From positions 1 to 48,232 of the forward strand of contig JAYTOP010000084.1 of assembly GCA_043747745.1 (NCBI GenBank): DNA of 48,232 nt, given 5' to 3'. A program made the position numbers and the translations under genes. Every line of letters begins with the position of its first letter. The first letter of the stretch is position 1. This document shows positions 1 to 8,712 of the stretch, one piece after another. Below the pieces are notes generated by a model. The model saw nothing but the letters and a program-made list of their open reading frames with translations. It was not told the origin of the DNA and searched no databases. Source of the DNA: SZAS-103 sp043747745 (GTDB lineage: Bacteria > Pseudomonadota > Gammaproteobacteria > Xanthomonadales > Xanthomonadaceae).

Positions 1-2324
1 GGCTGCACGAAGCTGTGGCGTTCCAGCGGATACGGAGCGAGGCTCCAGTCGGTCTTCTTGAGTTCGATCAGGCGCTGCGCGAGGCGGACGGAGTCCTGGA
101 AGAACACGTTATCGTCCAGCATGCCGTGCGCAATGAGCAGCGAGCCGCGCAGGCCATCGGCGAATTCGATCGGCGAGCTTGCCTTGTACGCCTCGGGATC
201 GATGTCGGGCGTGTTGAGGATGTCGGCGGTGTATTCGTGGTTGTACTGCGTCCAGTCGGTGACCGGGCGCAGTGCGGCGCCGGCCCTGAACACGTCCGGC
301 GCGCGGAACAGCGCCATCAGCGACATGAAGCCGCCATAGCTGCCGCCGTAGATGCCGACATGCTGCGCGTCGCCATGCTGGTTCGCGATCATCCAGGCGA
401 CGCCGTCGCGGTAGTCGTCGAGTTCGGGATGGCCCATCTGCCGGTAGATCGCGGTGCGCCAGTCGCGTCCGTAGCCGGCCGATCCGCGGTAGTCCATGTC
501 CATCACGACGTAGCCGTGCTGTACCAGCATCTGGTTGAACATCTGCTCGCGGAAGTAATACGGGCGTCGCGCTGATACGTTCTGCAGGTAGCCCGCTCCG
601 TGCACGAACATCACGATCGGATACTGCTTGCCGGATTCGAACTGCGCGGGCCGATACAGCTTCGCCCAGATCGGTTTGCCGCCATGCGTCGATGGCACCT
701 GCATATACTGCGGCTGCAACCATGCGCGGGCCTTGTACGCATCGGTGCGGGTGTCGGTCAGCATGCTCGCCTTGCCGCCATCGGTCGGCACGACGGCGAT
801 CTGCGCCGGCAGGTAACTGTTCGAATAACGCACCAGCAACTGCTTCTCATCCGGCGATAACGTGAAATCCTCGACGCCTTCGAGCGTGGTGATTTCCTTG
901 ACGCTGTCGCTCGCAAGATCAAGCTCGCAAACCTCATAGTCTCCGGGCCACTTGCGATTGCACAGGAACCACACGCGACGACCGTCGGCCGACAGTTTCG
1001 GCTGCGAGACTTCCCAGTCGCCATGCGTGCGCTGGCGCAACGCGCCACCGGGGGCCAGCGTGTAGAACTGCGACCAGCCCGATTGCTCGGACAGCAGCCA
1101 AAGTGTTGGGCTCTGATGGTTGCCGGGGTCGTGCAGCCAGCCAAAGTCGCCGAAGTCGGTATTGGTCCACGCCGGGTCGCTCAGGCGATGCACGCCGCGC
1201 AGCGACTTGCCGGCGAAATCCACGGTCGCGATCCAGCGGTCCTTGTTGTCGACCGCACGCAGTTCAACCGCGAGCGCCCCGCCATCGTCGCTCCACTGCA
1301 CGCCATCCACGCGCAGTGCGCGATGGCCCTTCAGTGCATCCTTGCCGGCGGCCTTGCGCATCGCGGCGAGCGGATCGACGTCGATCCCCGGCAACGCGTC
1401 GGGCTTGAGGTCGACGCTGCTGCCATTGCGCAGGTCGACGAGTTTCAGCGACTGCGCGGCCGGCAGGTTCAGGCCCACGCGCGTGCGCTCGTCTTCCTGT
1501 TCCTCGTATCCGCTTTCGGTCACGTACTTCTGCAGCTTGCCGATGCGCCCGGCATCGGCCCCCTTCGGGGCGACCACGGCGAGCAGCCAGCGTCCGTCCG
1601 GCGACAACGACGTGGACAGGATCGTGATGTCGTCGCCCAGGTACACCGGCGCGTTCGCGCGGGTCGGATCGACACCGCGTAATGTCTTGTCCTGCGCGTG
1701 CTGGTCGTCGCGCGCCTGCTTCTGTCGGCGCAAGGTGTCAATCAGGCGCAGCTGCATGTCGCGCAGGGCGTCGGGCTTGCCGGGCGCCGCGGCTGGATCT
1801 TTTTCGGCCTTGAGATCGACGACGGTTTCGTTCAACCGCTGATCGAACCGGTAGCGGTACCAGGTGTTGTCCACGCGCCAGATTACCGCATGATCGCCAG
1901 CGGCAAACCGAGGGTCGGCGGCAGCATCGACGGCGCGCGTGAGCTGAGTCAGCGCACCCGATTGCAGGTCGCGCACGAACACATCGCCGTTACGCACGAA
2001 CACGCTGCGCCGATGCGCGCTGTCGTAGACCGGATCGGCGGCATCGATGCCCGCGCGCTCGCCATCGGCGACCTTCGCGATCGATGCGCCACCCGCCGCA
2101 TCCACGCCATACAAATCGCGCAGCGTGCTGCCCGTGCGCTTGAGCGGGAAATACGCGCGCTTGCCATCCCACGACCACCACGTCGATTCCACCGCTGGCC
2201 CGATCCAGTCCGGATCGGCCATGGCCTGCTCAATGGTGATCGGTGTCGGTGTCGGTGATGTGGCTGGTTGCGCCGCAACCGCGGCGGCAACGAACGACAG
2301 CGGCAGCAGGAAAGCGATGCGCAT
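1..2324 (-). CDS. S9 family prolyl oligopeptidase / dipeptidyl peptidase IV-like, 3' end beyond window
   Basis: Exported serine peptidase of the S9 (DPP IV/acylaminoacyl peptidase) type, likely periplasmic and cleaving short peptides. The frame starts at ATG 2322-2324 with a signal peptide (MRIAFLLPLSF, then Ala-rich to about residue 19) and stays open for 774 codons to the window edge, so the last residues and the stop are missing. Residues of about 40-520 look like the beta-propeller domain. The C-terminal alpha/beta hydrolase domain has the nucleophile motif GGSYGG (Ser at about residue 662), the acid region HGMLDDNV (positions 108-128) and the histidine in ERHSF (codon 15-17). The whole triad is therefore present and only a short tail is lost. 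It is divergent from ycgL. The exact substrate cannot be told from sequence. Confidence 0.93.
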   Translation of the reverse strand, partial: MRIAFLLPLSFVAAAVAAQPATSPTPTPITIEQAMADPDWIGPAVESTWWSWDGKRAYFPLKRTGSTLRDLYGVDAAGGASIAKVADGERAGIDAADPVYDSAHRRSVFVRNGDVFVRDLQSGALTQLTRAVDAAADPRFAAGDHAVIWRVDNTWYRYRFDQRLNETVVDLKAEKDPAAAPGKPDALRDMQLRLIDTLRRQKQARDDQHAQDKTLRGVDPTRANAPVYLGDDITILSTSLSPDGRWLLAVVAPKGADAGRIGKLQKYVTESGYEEQEDERTRVGLNLPAAQSLKLVDLRNGSSVDLKPDALPGIDVDPLAAMRKAAGKDALKGHRALRVDGVQWSDDGGALAVELRAVDNKDRWIATVDFAGKSLRGVHRLSDPAWTNTDFGDFGWLHDPGNHQSPTLWLLSEQSGWSQFYTLAPGGALRQRTHGDWEVSQPKLSADGRRVWFLCNRKWPGDYEVCELDLASDSVKEITTLEGVEDFTLSPDEKQLLVRYSNSYLPAQIAVVPTDGGKASMLTDTRTDAYKARAWLQPQYMQVPSTHGGKPIWAKLYRPAQFESGKQYPIVMFVHGAGYLQNVSARRPYYFREQMFNQMLVQHGYVVMDMDYRGSAGYGRDWRTAIYRQMGHPELDDYRDGVAWMIANQHGDAQHVGIYGGSYGGFMSLMALFRAPDVFRAGAALRPVTDWTQYNHEYTADILNTPDIDPEAYKASSPIEFADGLRGSLLIAHGMLDDNVFFQDSVRLAQRLIELKKTDWSLAPYPLERHSFVQ

Positions 2325-2458
2325 CGAGGCATCCGGGTTGCGGGAAACGGCAAGCCTAACAGGCGCTGTCGGGATGTTGGACGACCGAAAGTCGTGTCCG
2401 CGCTTTATCCACGCAGCATTTGCCGCCACAATCGTCCCCTGCACCGCAGCGGACGCCC

Positions 2459-2731
2459 ATGCACGCCTACGTCTACAAGAGCCAGCGCAAAACCGACACC
2501 TATGTCTATCTGCGCGACCGCGATGGCTTCGGGCTGATTCCCGAGCCACTGCGTGCATCGCTCGGCGCGCTGAGCTTTGTGCTGGAGGTCGCGCTGACAC
2601 CGGATCGCAAGCTCGCACAGGCGGACCCAGCGGTGGTGCGCAGCAACCTCGCGGTACACGGATTCCACCTGCAATTCCCGCCTCAGGACCATCCGTTCTG
2701 GCAACAGGACCCCGCCGATGGCGATGCCTGA
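2459..2731 (+). CDS. YcgL domain-containing protein
   Basis: Small 90-residue cytoplasmic protein of the gammaproteobacterial YcgL family, whose function is not established. The start MHAYVYKSQRKTDTYVYL matches the typical N-terminus of the family; an in-frame ATG 39 bp upstream would add an unrelated stretch (MPPQSSPAPQRTP) and was not used. The body (IPEPLRASLG, then FVLEVALTP) and the short charged C-terminus fit the family length of roughly 90-100 residues. Its last 14 bp overlap the start of the ankyrin gene, so the two are probably co-transcribed and translationally coupled. Confidence 0.88.
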   Translation: MHAYVYKSQRKTDTYVYLRDRDGFGLIPEPLRASLGALSFVLEVALTPDRKLAQADPAVVRSNLAVHGFHLQFPPQDHPFWQQDPADGDA

Positions 2732-5700
2732 GCGCCCGGCACGCCAGTCCCTGCGCGCAACACTCGCGCTGATCGCGGCCGTCGCGTTGTCGTTGCTGCC
2801 GTTGTTGCCGCAGCTGGCGAACCTGTCGGTCGTGCTGCTTGGGCCGTGGCTCGCACAACCACTGTACGCACTGGCTGCTGCGTGGTGGCTGGGTAGTCGG
2901 CCGGCTGGCGAAGAGGTTGGACGCTGGCTCCCCGATGCGGTCGCGCTCGCCTTGCTGTGGGGCGCGGCGTGGGTGCTGGCCGTGCTTGCCTTGATGTTGC
3001 CTCTGCCGCTGTTGCTGCGCACCGGCACCCTCGACGCGGCACTGGGCACCAGCGCAGCGACCGGTCTTGCATTGATCGTGTTGTGGCGGCACTGGCCGGT
3101 GTTCGCGCGCGCCGAGCGCGAAGGCGGCGGCTTGGCCGGGTTGTACGAAGCCGCAAACGACGACGGCGACGTGGCGACATTCAAGGGCTTGCTGATTGCG
3201 CTCGCGATCGCCAGCGTGCTCGCGCTGGTACTGTGCGCAGGCTGGAGCGGGATTGCCGATCCAGGGTTGCGCGCCGTGCTGCTGATTGCCCAGGTCGTTC
3301 TGGCTCCGTTGCTGCATGTCGCGATCCAGCGTCTCGGGCGCAATCTTCCACGCGCCGCGCATGCGGAAGAGACATCCACGCGCAGCGCGGCCCAGCCCGT
3401 CCTGCCGCAGTTCCAGTTCGACAGCATCGGCGATCCCAATCTGCGGATTTATGCCGCCGCGCGCGCCGGACGCGCCGACGAGGCGATCGCCGCACTCGCA
3501 CACGGTGCCGACCCCAAGCGCCTGCCCGATCCCGACGATCGCGACCAGCGCAGCCTGCCGGTGCTCGCTGCGGTGATCGGCGATTCGTCGCTGCTGCGCC
3601 AGCTCATCGCGCGCGGCGTCGATCTCAATCGCATGCACGCAGGACTCACGCCGCTGCTCGCCGCAACGCGCGACACTTGGCATGGTCGCGTCGAGGAAGT
3701 CACGATGCTGCTCGCGAACGGTGCCGACGCGCGGATCGGCGATGCCGATGGCAACATGCCGCTGCACCACGCCGCGCGCAGTTCCGATCCCGGTGTCGCC
3801 GCGCGGCTGCTCGACGCGCATGCGCCGATCGACGCGCTCAACACCGAAGGATTCAGCCCCCTCGGCGTCGCTTGCGAAGCCGGCAACTGGCGGCTCGCGC
3901 GCTTCCTGCTCGATCACGGCGCGCGTTGCGAACCTTCGACTGGCGATCCCATGCTCGGCATCCCCGGCAGGGGCCAGCCCGCATTGATTGCAGCGGCGTC
4001 GGGCGATGACGATGCCGCCGGCGTGCAACTGCTGCTCAAGCACAAGGCGCGCGTCGATGCGCGTGGAGCGAACGAGCAGACCGCGTTGATGCTCGCTTGC
4101 GCGATGAACAACCCAGACGTCGTCGGCGTGTTGCTCGATGCGGGAGCGGCGGTGGACGCGCGCGATGCGGCCGGCATGACCGCGCTGATGCACGCGGCCC
4201 ACGAGGGCAGCGAGAGTGTGCTGCAGCGGCTGGCAAAAGCGCGCCCCGATCCGAAGCTGGCCGACCATGAAGGCCGCAACGCACTCGCGATCGCCTGCGC
4301 ATCCGAACACGCCGAGCCGTCGTTCGTGCATGCGCTGATCGACATGGGCGTGGACCCGCAGATGCCGAGCAAGGACGGACGTCGCGCACTCGATTACGCA
4401 CTGGCCGCCGGCCGTTGGCGGCTGGTCGCCGAACTCGATCCGAACCATCCGTTGCCCGAAAGCGTCGCCGAGGATCTCGCTGCCGGTCCGAACGAGCGCA
4501 GTTCCGCCGAGCTGATCCGCGATGCGCTCGCCGCGCGCCGCTTCGAGCGCGCCGAACCGCTGCTGCGTCTCGGCGATACGGTCGCACTGGCGACCGAGCA
4601 ATTGTCTGGCTTCGCGCTGGAGGCGGACCTCGACGTATTCGACTGGTTGCTGCTGCGCGGCGCCAATGCCGAGGCGCGCGTGGACGCTGCCGACTGCGCG
4701 CTGTTCACCCTGCTCGATCGCGGTGGCAGTGCGACGGGCGCGTTGCAGCGTTTGCTCGATCACGCGGTGTCGCCAGCCGGTGCGGGCGGTCTTGCGCGTT
4801 ACCTGCATGCGTGTGCGCTCGGCGAAGCGAGTTCGCGTGCGCAGGAACAACTCGCGCTGGCACTGCTTGATCGTGGTGCCGATCCGTTCGCTGTCGCCGC
4901 AGGCACTCCGCCGCTGCACCTTGCGGTGCGACTGGGCTGGCTGCGCCTGGCCGAACGCCTGCTCAACGCGGGCTGCGCGCCCGATGCGCGCGACGCACGC
5001 GGCATCACCGCATTGCAACTCGCGTGCACGCTCGGTCGCGAAGCAGCGGTGCGACTGTTGATCCGCGCCGGCGCATCGCCCGAGCTGCGCACGCCGAACG
5101 GCGAAACCGCGCTCGGCATCGCACTCGCGGCCGATCGCACCGATCTGGTGACGTGGCTGGACTGGCGCGGCTGGCGCTTGCCGCTGCGCCCATTGCAACC
5201 GACCGATCTGCCCGCTGCGGCGATGGTCGGCGACGTCGCTGCCGTGCGCCGCCTGCTAGATCTCGGTCTGCCGATCGATACCGTCGACTCGCAAGGATGT
5301 ACCGCACTGTTGCGCGCGGCGGGCGGCGGTCAATTGATGGCGGTCGGACTGTTGCTGCAACGCGGCGCCGACAGCGCGCTTGCCGCCGAGACCGGTGCGA
5401 CCGCACTCAGCGCCGCAGTCAGCATGCGGCATCCGCAGATCGTCGAGTTGCTGCTTGCGAACGGTGCGGATGTCGATCAACCGTTGTCGGGCGGGATCAC
5501 GCCATTGATGCTCGCCGCCGCGGTGGGCCTGCCGGAAATGGTCTCGCGCCTGCTCGTGCACGGCGCCGACCTGAAGCGCCGCGACGACCGCGGACTCGGC
5601 GCGCTGCACTGCGCCGCGAACTACGTGTTCCAGTGCCGCGAACGCCAGCGCGTACTCGCATTGTTCGATGCGTTGCTGCTGTCCGGCGCCGAACCCGACG

Positions 5701-6059
5701 CACCCAGCCACAACGGCCAGACGCCACTGCTGCTGCTGCTCGGCGCAGGCCACGAACCCGGCACGCCATGCGTCGAGACCATCGTGCTCGCGGCGCTCGA
5801 CTACCTGCTCAACGAGGACATCTCACTGGAAGCCCGCGACCACCGCGGCTTCACCTCGATGCACCTGGCCGCATTGCACGGTCTCGGCCTGGTCGTGCAA
5901 CGCCTGATCGCCGCCGGCGCGGAACGCCGCCCGCACGACACGCTCGGACGCACGCCGTACGACCTGGCGCTGTCGCGCGGCTATGTAGATATCGCGGCGG
6001 AGTTCGAACCCTTGCGGTCGAGCGCGCTGCCGATTGCGAGGTTTTTGCGCAAGGAGTGA
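2718..6059 (+). CDS. membrane-anchored ankyrin repeat protein, 1113 aa
   Basis: Very long protein with an N-terminal membrane domain and a C-terminal ankyrin array. Hydrophobic segments are visible at about residues 14-45, 75-100, 110-125, 155-178 and 185-205. From about residue 240 to 1100 the sequence is a near-continuous run of roughly 33-residue ankyrin units with recognisable G-TPL/ALxxAA and LLLxxGAD blocks (for example LLANGADARIGDADGNMPLH and LLANGADVDQPLSGGITPL); some central units are degenerate. The repeats probably bind a protein partner on the cytoplasmic side. The chosen start ATG 2718 overlaps the end of ycgL and has no obvious Shine-Dalgarno, consistent with coupling. No enzymatic domain is visible. 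Partner and role are unknown; membrane topology is inferred from hydrophobicity only. Confidence 0.9.
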   Translation: MAMPERPARQSLRATLALIAAVALSLLPLLPQLANLSVVLLGPWLAQPLYALAAAWWLGSRPAGEEVGRWLPDAVALALLWGAAWVLAVLALMLPLPLLLRTGTLDAALGTSAATGLALIVLWRHWPVFARAEREGGGLAGLYEAANDDGDVATFKGLLIALAIASVLALVLCAGWSGIADPGLRAVLLIAQVVLAPLLHVAIQRLGRNLPRAAHAEETSTRSAAQPVLPQFQFDSIGDPNLRIYAAARAGRADEAIAALAHGADPKRLPDPDDRDQRSLPVLAAVIGDSSLLRQLIARGVDLNRMHAGLTPLLAATRDTWHGRVEEVTMLLANGADARIGDADGNMPLHHAARSSDPGVAARLLDAHAPIDALNTEGFSPLGVACEAGNWRLARFLLDHGARCEPSTGDPMLGIPGRGQPALIAAASGDDDAAGVQLLLKHKARVDARGANEQTALMLACAMNNPDVVGVLLDAGAAVDARDAAGMTALMHAAHEGSESVLQRLAKARPDPKLADHEGRNALAIACASEHAEPSFVHALIDMGVDPQMPSKDGRRALDYALAAGRWRLVAELDPNHPLPESVAEDLAAGPNERSSAELIRDALAARRFERAEPLLRLGDTVALATEQLSGFALEADLDVFDWLLLRGANAEARVDAADCALFTLLDRGGSATGALQRLLDHAVSPAGAGGLARYLHACALGEASSRAQEQLALALLDRGADPFAVAAGTPPLHLAVRLGWLRLAERLLNAGCAPDARDARGITALQLACTLGREAAVRLLIRAGASPELRTPNGETALGIALAADRTDLVTWLDWRGWRLPLRPLQPTDLPAAAMVGDVAAVRRLLDLGLPIDTVDSQGCTALLRAAGGGQLMAVGLLLQRGADSALAAETGATALSAAVSMRHPQIVELLLANGADVDQPLSGGITPLMLAAAVGLPEMVSRLLVHGADLKRRDDRGLGALHCAANYVFQCRERQRVLALFDALLLSGAEPDAPSHNGQTPLLLLLGAGHEPGTPCVETIVLAALDYLLNEDISLEARDHRGFTSMHLAALHGLGLVVQRLIAAGAERRPHDTLGRTPYDLALSRGYVDIAAEFEPLRSSALPIARFLRKE

Positions 6060-6092
6060 TGGCGCTGCGAACCATCGCGCCGACAATCGACT

Positions 6093-6121
6093 TCCGTTCG
6101 TGGTGAGCCTGTCGAACCATG
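6093..6121. repeat. dispersed repeat copy (TTCGACAGGCTCA family)
   Basis: A 29-bp stretch containing GGTGAGCCTGTCGAACC. It recurs in inverted orientation at 24547-24575 with 28 of 29 bases matching, and its core TTCGACAGGCTCA recurs near 20280. Here it lies downstream of the ankyrin gene. The rest of the 6060-6269 gap holds no gene that I can support. Confidence 0.7.
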
Positions 6122-6269
6122 GTCGGAAGTTGCCGCTGCCATCCCGAGCGTGGTCAGGGATCTGCTGTCTGGGAATCAAGATCAAAAGCGTTGCGTCGCT
6201 AAAACGGCGGGTTCATCTTTCTTGGACAAGCAAAGAAAAGGCGCGCGGCCGCGCAGTGCATACCGTCGC

Positions 6270-7310
6270 TCAATCCGGCGCGAATACGCCTTCTAGTTCG
6301 ACATCCAGTTCGTGTCGACACACATCGCCACGTACATACAGCACGCGCTCGACCGGCAATCCCGATGCGTCGATCACCGCCTGCGCGGCAACCAGATCTG
6401 CGGCATGCCGCAGATACACGCGCAGCGCCTCGCAACCTGCGAGCGCGAACACGCGACCGCTGCGCTCGTTGCCGACCGCGAGCAACGCTTCAAGATTGCA
6501 CAGGCTCTCGCGTAACTGGCGGGCGACATCGCCGACGTGTTGCGACACATGGCCGATGATGCTCGCCGTACCCGATGCGAGCAATCGCGGCGAACCGCCA
6601 TCCACGCCAAGCAACGCGCCGCGCGAGAAGCCCGGAGCGACTGGCCCATAGGTGCGCGGGTAGCTCCAGGCCGGAGTCTGGCGCGGGTTTTCCAGCGCGA
6701 TGCCGGGCTCGCGACTGCACAGCGCAATGACCTGCAAGATGCCTGCGCCATCGTCGTGGCCAATCGCTGTCGCGGCTGGCGGCGGATCGTTGAATGCTGC
6801 GTCCACTGCAGCGGCGCGACCGACGCAGAAGCGCCGGTAGCGTTCGGCGTCGCCCTCGCCTGCATTGATATCGCCGAGGTAATTCCAGATCCGCAGCAGG
6901 TAAGGATGCGATGAACCGCGCACGCGTGCGATCAGGTCTGCGTAGGCGCATCGCGTGGCGAATTCGATGTCGCCGCATATGGATGGGCCAGTGTCGCGTG
7001 AGGGTCGCTCACGGCGTCCTGCCTCACGCGACACTGGCCCATCCATGAGCGGCGCAGGATGCCGGAAGCGACCGTCATCGGATTCGGACCGTTCAAGCAC
7101 AAGCACGCGGTATCCATCGCCTGCATGCCAGCTTTCAGGCGCAATCGGTCCTGCGAGCCGCGCGCAGCGCACGCGCACAACTGCTCCGGGGACATCGGCG
7201 AACGCGAACGCCAGCGTCGCGTCTGCGGATACGGAAAAGTCCACACGCAGCGATGACATGTCGGAATCCGTCGCGAGGCGTTGCGAAGCGGCGGCGGGGG
7301 CGTCGGTCAT
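6270..7310 (-). CDS. chorismatase (FkbO/Hyg5/XanB2-like, 'pteridine-dependent deoxygenase')
   Basis: Probable chorismate-cleaving enzyme that releases pyruvate and yields a hydroxybenzoate or dihydro-dihydroxybenzoate. In Xanthomonas the homologue XanB2 makes 3- and 4-hydroxybenzoate for xanthomonadin and ubiquinone. Family blocks are visible: RIWNYLGDIN, then ERYRRFCVGR, and GTASIIGHVSQHVGD followed by a conserved Asn-rich helix, ending LYVRGDVCRHELDVELEGV. ATG 7310 was chosen over the in-frame GTG at 7319 and the internal ATG at 7259; none has a strong Shine-Dalgarno. Residues of about 89-111 are encoded by a 68-bp perfect palindromic repeat (6979-7046) that keeps the frame open, so the protein carries a foreign-looking insert before the GDIEFATRCAYADL block. 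No other xanthomonadin gene is nearby, so a ubiquinone role is the simpler guess. Confidence 0.85.
   Translation of the reverse strand: MTDAPAAASQRLATDSDMSSLRVDFSVSADATLAFAFADVPGAVVRVRCARLAGPIAPESWHAGDGYRVLVLERSESDDGRFRHPAPLMDGPVSREAGRRERPSRDTGPSICGDIEFATRCAYADLIARVRGSSHPYLLRIWNYLGDINAGEGDAERYRRFCVGRAAAVDAAFNDPPPAATAIGHDDGAGILQVIALCSREPGIALENPRQTPAWSYPRTYGPVAPGFSRGALLGVDGGSPRLLASGTASIIGHVSQHVGDVARQLRESLCNLEALLAVGNERSGRVFALAGCEALRVYLRHAADLVAAQAVIDASGLPVERVLYVRGDVCRHELDVELEGVFAPD
6979..7046. repeat. 68-bp palindromic element inside the chorismatase gene
   Basis: Two perfect 25-bp inverted arms (6979-7003 beginning ATGGATGGGCCAGTGTC, and 7022-7046) flank an 18-nt loop. The arms would form a very stable hairpin. 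This architecture resembles REP/MITE-like mobile palindromes. It lies wholly within coding sequence, and the antisense-strand translation reads through as about 23 residues without a stop. Confidence 0.9.
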
Positions 7311-7399
7311 GTGATTCACGATGAATGCAATGATAACCGGCGCATCGGCACTGTTCGCGCGGCTATCATGCAGGCTCGATCAAGCACGAGCGCCATCCC

Positions 7400-8344
7400 A
7401 TGTCATCAGCGCCCGATATCGACGCCGTCCACGCCTACCTGCACGATTTGCAGCAGCGCATCTGTGCGGCGCTGGAAACCGCGGATGGCGGCGGACGCTT
7501 CGGCAGCGACATCTGGGAACGCGCCGAAGGCGGCGGTGGCAATTCGCGCGTGCTCCGCGAGGGCGCGGTGTTCGAACAGGCTGGGGTGGGATTCTCCGAC
7601 GTGCGTGGCGCGACCTTGCCGCCATCGGCGACTGCGCATCGCCCGGAGCTCGTTGGTGCGCCATGGCGTGCGCTGGGGCTGTCGCTGGTGGTGCATCCGC
7701 GCAACCCGTACTTGCCGACTGCGCATGCGAACGTGCGTTACTTCGCGGCGCATCCGAAAGGCGCCGAACGGGTCTGGTGGTTCGGCGGCGGTTTCGACCT
7801 CACTCCGTTCTATCCGTTCGACGAAGACGTGCTGCACTGGCATCGCACCGCGCGCGCGGCGTGCGCGCCGTTCGGCGTAAAACTCTATCCGCGCTTCAAG
7901 CGTGGCTGCGACGCGTATTTTTTCCTGAAGCATCGCAACGAAGCGCGTGGCGTCGGCGGCTTGTTCTACGACGATTTTCGCGACGGTGGTTTCGAGCGCG
8001 GATTCGGATTGATGCGTTCGGTCGGCGACGGCTTCCTCGACGCCTACCTGCCGATCGTCGAACGCCGCAAGCACACGCCGTACGGGGAACGAGAGCGCGA
8101 GTTCCAGCTCTACCGGCGCGGGCGCTACGTGGAGTTCAACCTGGTCTGGGACCGTGGCACCCTGTTCGGGTTGCAATCGGGCGGACGCACCGAGTCGATC
8201 CTGATGAGCATGCCGCCGCGTGTGCGCTGGGAAGTCGGCTACATGCCGGAGCCGGGCAGCGCCGAAGCGCGACTGGCCGATTATCTGAAGCCGCGCGATT
8301 GGCTGGATGAAGCAGAGTCAGGTTTGAGGAATGAACCGATCTGA
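7400..8344 (+). CDS. hemF: oxygen-dependent coproporphyrinogen III oxidase
   Basis: Aerobic haem biosynthesis enzyme that oxidatively decarboxylates coproporphyrinogen III to protoporphyrinogen IX in the cytoplasm. The 314-residue length is normal. Signature blocks are clear: FGSDIWERAEGGGGNSRVL near the N-terminus, the HPRNPYLPTAHANVRYF region at about residues 99-115, WWFGGGFDLTPFYPF from about residue 126, YPRFKRGCDAYFFLKHR, GGLFYDDF, and the C-terminal RYVEFNLVWDRGTLFGLQ then GGRTESILMSMPP. It starts at ATG 7400 (MSSAPDID), divergent from the chorismatase, with 89 bp between the start codons for both promoters. Downstream is a noncoding gap. Confidence 0.97.
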   Translation: MSSAPDIDAVHAYLHDLQQRICAALETADGGGRFGSDIWERAEGGGGNSRVLREGAVFEQAGVGFSDVRGATLPPSATAHRPELVGAPWRALGLSLVVHPRNPYLPTAHANVRYFAAHPKGAERVWWFGGGFDLTPFYPFDEDVLHWHRTARAACAPFGVKLYPRFKRGCDAYFFLKHRNEARGVGGLFYDDFRDGGFERGFGLMRSVGDGFLDAYLPIVERRKHTPYGEREREFQLYRRGRYVEFNLVWDRGTLFGLQSGGRTESILMSMPPRVRWEVGYMPEPGSAEARLADYLKPRDWLDEAESGLRNEPI

Positions 8345-8712
8345 CGATTTGCGGTCTCGGCACGCAAGGTTTTGAACGGCCTGTATAGCGTCGGATGAAG
8401 TTCGCGTTTGGTTTGCGCGTGCGATATCGCCAAGCCACGCCACGGACTGCGTAGGCAATGGTCGGTCGAGATCCACCGCTGCGGGCAGGCGTTTTTTTGC
8501 TAGTCTCCATCCGGGCTGAACCTCCGACTCTATTCAGTGTGGCTTCGACATCCGAAGAATAAATGCTTGCGTGGCTCCCAGCTATTTCCGCAACCCCGAT
8601 TCGGTCGCGCTTCCGTGATTGACGAAGTGCGATTGACTTCAGAGAGATTTCTGTCCGTGCCGCATTGCGAAAGCTGCCCTTTGACCCATCCGCACCACGA
8701 CAGAACCCTCCC
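8345..8712. other. 368-bp noncoding gap between hemF and the ABC exporter
   Basis: No convincing gene. It contains a T-run followed by a GCTAGTCT element (about 8490-8504) that could be part of a promoter for the exporter, and A/T-richer sequence (GAAGAATAAATGC) near 8555. The reading frame of the ATPase is open upstream to 8665, but homology begins at 8713. No riboswitch or stable hairpin was recognised. Confidence 0.5.
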
